Origin: Maea johnstoni
Lineage: Eukaryota > Annelida > Polychaeta > Spionida > Magelonidae
Length of the DNA: 64,000 nt
Assembly: GCA_963942565.1 (NCBI GenBank)
Contig: OZ012697.1
Location: 30,605,180-30,669,179 of the forward strand
Direction: 5' to 3'
Positions 57,843 to 64,000 of the stretch are shown here, piece after piece. Position 1 is the first letter of the stretch. Each line of letters starts with the position of its first letter. Under the pieces are notes generated by a model. The model was not told the DNA's origin, searched no databases, and was given only the letters and a program-made list of their open reading frames with translations. The position numbers were made by a program, and so were the translations under genes.

Positions 57843-58241
57843 TAAGAGCAATTCGAGAAACATCTCACCTTTATAAATATGTGAACCGGTTTGTGGACAG
57901 GTTGACAAACTGTGAGTACTACAAACATGTATCCGGACAAGAGAGTACTTTGAATATAATGAATACTTCTTCGCTTATTGTTTTTATATCTTTTTCGTAA
58001 AGATTTATATATGGATAAATTTTTTTTCATACGATTTAAATATAATTTATAGACAAAAATAATAATATCCATAACGTAACAACAAATTCACACATCAGTA
58101 GCAATATCTGAGTTCAGGCTCGGACACATCATCTGCCCTACCATACCAACAACAATGATTAAAGATAATGATTTTATCTTTAATGTCTCAAACCCATTAT
58201 GTAAATGCGGGAAAATTAAGTACAATTAACGTTACCCGTTA
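57843..58241. other. Non-coding stretch with a small hairpin
   Basis: No gene is seen. There is a perfect inverted repeat TTAAAGATAA / TTATCTTTAA with a 5-base loop at 58159-58183. The rest is AT-rich unique sequence. Confidence 0.5.
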
Positions 58242-58519
58242 TACAGTATAACTTAAGTTTTCAAACCCAATATAATTTCCATGGCATTGTATAAGGATAC
58301 ATGCCTAATTTCAATAAGTAAATACATGTTAATGGTTGTAATCAGAGGATATTCTAGTAAGTCTTAGTCATGATTTAGAAACTGTGTGTCCAAAATTGAC
58401 ATATGGGCTGGATCAAGTTGAAGTTGGCATCTAGCGGTTATACTTATTGAAATTAGGCATGTATTCCTATACAAAGTCATAGAAATTATATTGGGTTTGA
58501 AGACTTCAGTTATACTGTA
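58242..58519. mobile_element. 278-bp inverted-repeat MITE, probably Tc1/mariner-like
   Basis: Arms of about 77 bp (58242-58318 and 58443-58519) are inverted copies with roughly 90% identity. The outer ends read TACAGTATAACT from both sides, consistent with a TA target duplication and CAGTATAACT termini as in Tc1/mariner relatives. The 124-bp spacer contains GATCAAGTTGAAGTTGGCAT, which also occurs inverted near 63755-63774. The element therefore has a complex history with the surrounding inverted repeat. Confidence 0.7.
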
Positions 58520-58728
58520 TCAGACAAAAAATAAATGTTATAGTACTTAGCAATATGTACCTTATGCATTTTGGAATCTAGAAGTCTGAAGTTTCTGGAT
58601 CTTTGGTCAGATTTACTGTCCCCCTATTTATGAAAAAGTTGTAAACATAAGTTATAAGCAGGGTGTTTGTTTGTTCACCGCCTTTCTGATGTCCAGTAAC
58701 ATTTCACAAAATGTTAAAACCACCCTAT
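58395..58728 (+). repeat. Left arm of a long inverted repeat (outer element)
   Basis: This stretch matches the reverse complement of about 63575-63785: GATCAAGTTGAAGTT, GCAATATGTACCTTAT, GAAGTTTCTGGATCTT, and GTGTTTGTTTGTTCACCGCC occur in the same order. The arm is interrupted at 58728 by the 3349-bp transposon and resumes at 62078. Confidence 0.8.
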
Positions 58729-58754
58729 CAGTGCAGAAAACAGTATCACAGGTC

Positions 58755-58925
58755 TTTCGCGCCCAACTGGGCGCGAAATTTTTTTGTCTTACCTGCCCAA
58801 CTGGAAGCTTACCTGCCCAACCTTGGGAGTGAAAAATTGGAAATTTACCAGCCCAACAGATGACTTGTATGCCCATTTACTTTTCAGGTACATTTCACTT
58901 GCCCAACTACTCTATCAGATTATTG
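58755..58925. repeat. Subterminal repeats of the 3.3-kb transposon (left)
   Basis: A hairpin TTTCGCGCCCA / TGGGCGCGAAA with 2-base loop (58755-58778) is followed by several copies of a CTTACCTGCCCAACT-like motif, with weaker copies to about 58915. The right end has similar TTACATGCCCA and TTACACGCCCA copies near 61980-62030. Such repeats are typical transposase-binding sites. Confidence 0.65.
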
Positions 58926-59160
58926 AATCATTTATGATATCACTTTAAATTTTTAAATCATCTAATAAAATATATAATCATTGTGCAAAGGCCAATTAAA
59001 TATGTTACTAACCACTAAACTCTATGAAGTTGAAATGGGAGTTGAGGAGATACTTATTATTTCACATCAAATTAACTAACTGCATGCGGTAGTTAAGGTT
59101 ATTAATGGAGATGCCAGTTTATCTTTCCAGGCCAGACTCTTTATTAGATGAACATCATCT

Positions 59161-59375
59161 TGCTGGTTCTTCAACAATCAGAAGAAGATGGCTTAAAAGG
59201 TTGCTGGTTCCTCAACAATCTGAATCAGACAAAAGGATGGCGTAAAAGCTTGCTGGTTCTTCAACAATCAGAAGAAGATGGCTTAAAAGCTTGCTGGCTC
59301 TTCAACAATCTGAATCAGACAAAAAGATGGCGTAAAAGCTTGCTGGTTCTTCGACAATCAGTGAAAGATGTCTTC
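59161..59375 (+). repeat. 90-bp minisatellite, about 2.4 copies
   Basis: TGCTGGTTCTTCAACAATCA recurs at 59161, 59251 and 59341 (last copy with one change). Each 90-bp period consists of a 40-bp and a 50-bp half that share TTGCTGGTTC.TCAACAATC. The period is a multiple of three and one frame stays open (30-residue repeats beginning LVLQQSEEDG), but I see no sign that it is a gene. Confidence 0.9.
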
Positions 59376-60263
59376 AGGTCCAAGTCCAAACAAAATTGAT
59401 TGAACTGTGCCTACTTGGAACTTGAATTCTTCATCAAAAATATATGCATTCAATCAAATGAATCAATAAATAAAATCAAAGTATCAAAGAAACATTCATA
59501 CTTGAAAAGGCTACATGAGAGGAGAAGGACAAGCATTTAGCCTTGTGTTTAGTGGCATATTGTGTGTAGAGGACATTGAGACATAGCTCATTATCATATA
59601 CCCTGTTTCCACCGCTTGTCAGTGCAAGACCCTTACCACTTTTTGTAATAATAAATTCAAATTTCTCTCGAATGGTCCAATATTAATCCTCACTAGAAAA
59701 AGGTATTTGGGCCAAAAAGTGAAAAAAGAGTGTTTGTTCCAGAATCATCCAAAATTAGCATCTGTTTTGTACCCCTTTAATCAAATATCACGTTCATCCA
59801 GCCACTTAACCCAAATTTATTTAAATATATAATACATGAGAGTATAAGTTAGAATGAAAATGATTAAACAAAACACCTGAACTTCACAGATATGTGTAAA
59901 TGAAGAGAATAAATTCATACATCACACATTAAAATCATTTTAGAATGCTATGTATAGAAAGTAAGAACAATACGTCATCCAAGAAAAACAGAATGCGATG
60001 AAAAGATAAACAAATTCATTAAAACAGAGATTGCAGAAGAGGGAGAGAATTAAGATAGAACATCATTGAAATCATTGAAGTATTCATTCATTCACTAATA
60101 TATCTTATTATTTTTTTCTTGTAAACATGAGCTTGTATTCTTAACATATAGGATTCATCAAAATTACCAAATAAATTTATTTTGGATGGCTGATGGGGCT
60201 AAATTGTGAACATAGGGCAAATTGTGATTTTTGAATGTGTTGTAGCCTTTCGTGCTGGAGGAA

Positions 60264-60267
<4 letters not shown>

Positions 60268-60294
<27 letters not shown>

Positions 60295-60445
60295 ATTTAA
60301 AAGAAAGAAAAATACAGGACATACATAAAGAAATACAATAATAAAAGAAATATACACAAAATCAGAGAGAGAGATAGAGAATTTGAAAGAAAGAAAAGAG
60401 CAGGGTGAACAAAGAAATACAATAAAAGAAATTATACAAAAAGGA
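60268..60445. repeat. (GA)n tract and degenerate ~95-bp tandem duplication
   Basis: A GA dinucleotide run at 60268-60294 is followed by GAATTTAAAAGAAAGAAAAA... AAATACAATAATAAAAGAAA. This stretch is repeated in diverged form from about 60366 (GAGAATTTGAAAGAAAGAAA ... AAATACAATAAAAGAAATTA). Confidence 0.75.
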
Positions 60446-61435
60446 GATGTAGGGAGAGAACTTTTAAGTATGGTGCACAAGTTAACAAAAGCAAGAAATT
60501 TACAGGATACAAATGTATGCAATACAAAATCTGGAAGGAAGAATGAAAAAAAGCTTATACAAGCCTGAAGGACAGAAAAAATCTAACCCTTTCAAGTCTG
60601 TCGCACCCCAAAATGCCTTGTGTAACTTAACCGTTAGATATATAACTGTATGCTTTAAAACTGTAACCCTTGTCACTTTTAATAAGATATGGACCTGGTG
60701 GGATAACTGGGAACTAACCTGACTATTGACGGCCCTTTTACTGATTTTACACTAGATTAATTCTGTAAAGCTAAAATAATAAAAATATAAATACAGGATG
60801 AGAAATCTGGCCAGCCATTGAGGCATATAATCGACCAAGTACAATAACAAATACAATTATATTACACAATTTGAATCAATAGTCGTCAAAAAATGCCATA
60901 CAATATAGAATCTGTTCAGCCTTGAAGGCTTAATTTATAGTCGGTCAGATAAATAAAAGTTTCTCACTCCTAACCACACTATCTCAGAATAAATCTAAAA
61001 TCCAGTTGGCCGAGTTTATGTAAAATGGTATAACAGGGACTAGAATGGTTTAAAAACTAAACAGCATTTAACACTTGTGACCTATCATACATCCTGGATT
61101 TCTGGTTAAACACACAACTGCAGGTCTCAATAAAAACATTTATCCAAAAATTCCCTGATGTAGATTACACGGCAGGGATAGTGGATACCCCCAAAATCCT
61201 CCTCATAAATATCCTATTTACTTGTCTTAGATTCGACCGTCAAACAGTGGACAATCAAATGAAATTAGATCTTGTCATTGTGCAAATCAACACAATAAAA
61301 GTTGATTTAAAAAAAATAATTAATGCCCACATGGCTAGAAAATATGGTTCACAAAATGTGCCCCAGGAGTGGGGATAACTGACAAAAAAATGTACTAAAG
61401 GGGTTGGGACTATACAACATGCAATATATTCTTGA

Positions 61436-61456
61436 CCCCCCCCCCCCCCCCCCCCC
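61436..61456. repeat. Poly(C) tract of 21 bases
   Basis: This is an uninterrupted run of C, a candidate for unusual DNA structure and a common place for sequencing length errors. Confidence 0.95.
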
Positions 61457-62077
61457 TTCTCCCTTGGAGGAGACTGACTAGTGCATTAACCTGGTTAATA
61501 CTAAACTGGCAAACTGAAAGAGCAATTAGCTACCACTACTACCAGTATATGTTATGTATAATCTACCATTAATGTTACAATTATACTACCTTCTAGTGCT
61601 GTTCATGATTTCTTAAAAACCTGATGCTTGAATGTTTATACTTGTATACCAAGTTCTCTAGGTCATCTTCAACTTGAAAGTGAAGAAATAACTTCAGTTG
61701 TCAAGCTCAGAAGCTGTACCGTGAGAGCCACAGGCATGACTAGCAACAGTATAACAATGATTGCTTGTCAGCGGCTCCTAGCGGCGGGGAGTATGGTTAC
61801 GCTCTTCAATTAGAAGAGGTTTGACTTCCGGCCTGCCCGCCGTGGATGCGGTGGCCCGGGAAGCATAACCACAGGGAGCAATACTATCTCTCCTGGCCAC
61901 TATCGGCTCCCTGTGGATATCAGACCGCTGACCGTCAAGTACAAAGGCTAAATGGACCATCTTCCACTTCCTATGTCTCTTACATGCCCAATTGGGCTGG
62001 TGAGATTTGAATATTACACGCCCACCCAAAAATTTACACGCATTTGGCGTGTGGGCGCGTATCTGTTTTCTGCACTG

Positions 62078-62133
62078 CCCTATTTTCTTGTAAAAACATC
62101 TTATGATCTTCAGTATTACTTCAAATGATACAA
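62078..62133 (+). repeat. Left arm of the outer inverted repeat, continued
   Basis: CTATTTTCTTGTAAAAACAT followed by CTTATGATCTTCAGTATT and GATACAATTA matches the reverse complement of about 63507-63563. It continues the arm interrupted at 58728. Confidence 0.8.
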
Positions 62134-63506
62134 TTAGACATGGGAAGACTGTGCCAACAGATACGGGATTGAATATTATGTTTTGGGGTGTTTTTGATGA
62201 ATTCTAAAATTAAGGTGTTCTGTGATTCCATAACATAAAAATATCATTTTTTTAATCTTTGAAAATGTTCAGATTACCATGAAACTTCATTGAAAAAGCA
62301 TTTTAACACTAATTTAACTATGAGGGGGACACTTTTGAGAAATAAATTTTCAAATTGTTTTTGTGTGGGTTAAAGTTGGTGATTCCCTAACAGTTACAGA
62401 ATCACATATTTGCTTAATGTTTTTTGGGGGGTAAAATAGTGAAAAAAAACATGCCTGTTACGCAATCACTCAAAATAAGCATCTGTTTTCTACCACTTTA
62501 ATCAATTACCACTTCCATGCTGTTCCTGCCACTTTTTTCCAAAATCTTCTTAATCATGTGGTAGGTAAATTTGTTTTGCACAGATTCCACCACAAAGCTA
62601 TGAGTTGAATTAGGTAAAGTGAACTTTATCCAAGAAACTTCAACATGACAGATGGTCTTGTTACGGAATCACATTTTCTGTAAGTATCAATATCCTTCAT
62701 TAAATGAGTGCACTATCATATGGTGAAATTTTCTGCTTTAATAAAAAGTTCAGCTAGTGTACTAATATAAAGACATGACAAAGAGTGGGTTTTATGTCTC
62801 TGGTGGTAGGTAACAGATAGCAATGTCTAATGTTAGAGGGACCACTTCCCCACAAGGGCAATTGTTTCACAATTAGAATATATTAGCTCTAATTGATTTA
62901 ACATTGAAGCTTCTTATAAAATATAATTTCACTCAGTACCTGGTCAGTTTTATATCACTTCCTGTACAAATCAAGGTTGTTGGTATACCCCAGACAATGT
63001 GGATTCTGTTTTTCCTCCACTATCCTCTCTCATTAACACCCCTTATTGTTCAGTCTGGGGAAGGAGGATATGATTTGGGGGGAAATTGCATCTACCCTGA
63101 TTGAAACTGAATGGGTGGCTTCAGGATTAGGGATGTAGAGGTGAATGGAGACAATGCATTCAGAGACAGGATGGAGGTGTCAGTCAAGGTACACATCTGT
63201 ACACTTTACAATTGATATCAAACTAGCCGAGTTATGAATGAATTATGCACATTTATAGTTAATGCCCAATTTGCTAAATACTTATAAAATAACTATGTAA
63301 TGATTCTTTTTAAACATTCATTTGTGATCTTATTAACTGTTGGATATTTTTTCTGGAGCAGATCATACATGTCTATTTGGTGAATGGAGAATCCCTGGAA
63401 ATTTAGTTTTTAAAATCATTTTAGACTGCTGATCTATGACTGGCTTTGTATAAATAAGAGACGAATATGAGTCTTTAATATGACTAATTCTATCTATTTC
63501 AGTATA
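62134..63506. other. Non-coding, nothing recognised
   Basis: This is AT-rich sequence between the inverted arms, with only short chance frames. No repeats or genes are evident. It would be the inner part of the outer inverted-repeat element if that is a transposon. Confidence 0.5.
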
Positions 63507-63785
63507 ATTGTATCATCTAAAGCAATATTGAAGATCATAAGATGGTTTTACAAGAAAATATGTTGGTTTTAACGTTTTAAGAATCGTTACTGTCAGAAAG
63601 GCGGTGAACAAACAAACACCATGTAGTAAAATGTTCATTACTTTTTCATAAATGGGAATACAGTAAATCTGAAGATCCAGAAACTTCAAAATTCTAGCTT
63701 TCCAAATATATAAGGTACATATTGCTACTATAAAATTCATTTTTTTGTCTTAGATGCTAACTTCAACTTGATTGAGCCCATAAAC
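63507..63785 (-). repeat. Right arm of the outer inverted repeat
   Basis: This is the inverted counterpart of 58395-58728 plus 62078-62133. Here the sequence is continuous: neither the 3349-bp transposon nor the right half of the 278-bp MITE is present. Confidence 0.8.
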
Positions 63786-64000
63786 TTATTTCAAAATGGT
63801 GACCAACAAGTACTTCTCTAATGTAAATAGATACAAATAACAAATATTTGTGATTTTTTAAAGGTATTTAAAGCGTTAATGATGTTGTGGATCGCAAAGT
63901 TTGGGGCTTGGTTTTCAGAAAATAAGGTTAACACCAATGAGAATGTACTTACTCAAACCATGCATGATTGGTAGTGCCCAAAATGGTCATCTACTTAACG
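63786..64000. other. Non-coding window end, nothing recognised
   Basis: This is AT-rich unique sequence with no long frame and no repeat partner seen within the window. Confidence 0.5.

Larger units (their letters stand above)
58729..62077. mobile_element. 3349-bp non-autonomous DNA transposon, hAT-like termini
   Basis: The ends are CAGTGCAGAAAACAG in inverted orientation (15 bp perfect), flanked by the direct repeat CCCTAT (58723-58728 and 62078-62083). Joining the flanks restores sequence that matches the inverted copy near 63550, which confirms the insertion. Near both ends are subterminal copies of a TTACNNGCCCA motif and GC-rich palindromes. The interior has no transposase; it holds a 90-bp minisatellite, GA-rich repeats and a C-tract. 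CAGTG ends and subterminal repeats suggest the hAT superfamily, whose usual duplication is 8 bp, so a 6-bp duplication is atypical and the assignment tentative. Confidence 0.8.

Overview
The window reads as nuclear DNA of a metazoan, most likely a marine invertebrate. It is AT-rich, gene-poor and dense in repeats. It carries a long non-LTR retrotransposon with an apurinic-type endonuclease, DNA transposons and MITEs, and at least one exon with a eukaryotic splice acceptor. The species cannot be named from the sequence alone. I see no rRNA, tRNA, CRISPR array or bacterial operon.

Layout. Positions 1 to about 56285 form a head-to-tail array of seven copies (A to G) of a non-coding unit of about 7.3 kb. 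Every unit contains one long (AT)n tract of different length. The copies fall into two subtypes. A, F and G share one set of variants, and A and F (and the flank at the end of G) keep a segment of about 0.2 kb. B, C, D and E share another set and lack that segment. C and D are almost identical. Two joints, A/B near 6860 and F/G near 51171, have lost 1.5 to 2 kb each, and at F/G a strongly diverged patch of the same unit is present. Unit B is enlarged by two insertions: a LINE of about 8.26 kb (9498-17761) and a 1043-bp element with inverted arms of about 290 bp (20742-21784).

The LINE has three long open frames that overlap in sequence, each one step back in frame: ORF1 (coiled coil plus a conserved C-terminal domain), a 588-codon Cys/Tyr/Ile-rich frame of unknown nature, and ORF2 (endonuclease, reverse transcriptase, C-terminal CCHC finger). 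The middle frame and the lack of an AUG before the endonuclease of ORF2 are the most unusual points in the window.

To the right of the array, on the minus strand, lies a GC-rich exon (56325-57452) for a protein with a gag-like N-terminal half, resembling ORF1 of tyrosine-recombinase (DIRS-like) retroelements, and a Gly/Arg/Gln-rich tail. From about 57.5 kb to the end I see no convincing gene. This part holds a 72-bp near-perfect palindrome, a 278-bp TA-flanked MITE, a 3349-bp non-autonomous DNA transposon with a 6-bp target duplication (58729-62077), a 90-bp minisatellite, simple repeats, and a pair of inverted repeats (58395-58728 plus 62078-62133, against 63507-63785) that the 3.3-kb transposon has interrupted.

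There is no gene network to describe: the coding content is one LINE and one gag-like exon, and the rest is structural repeat DNA.
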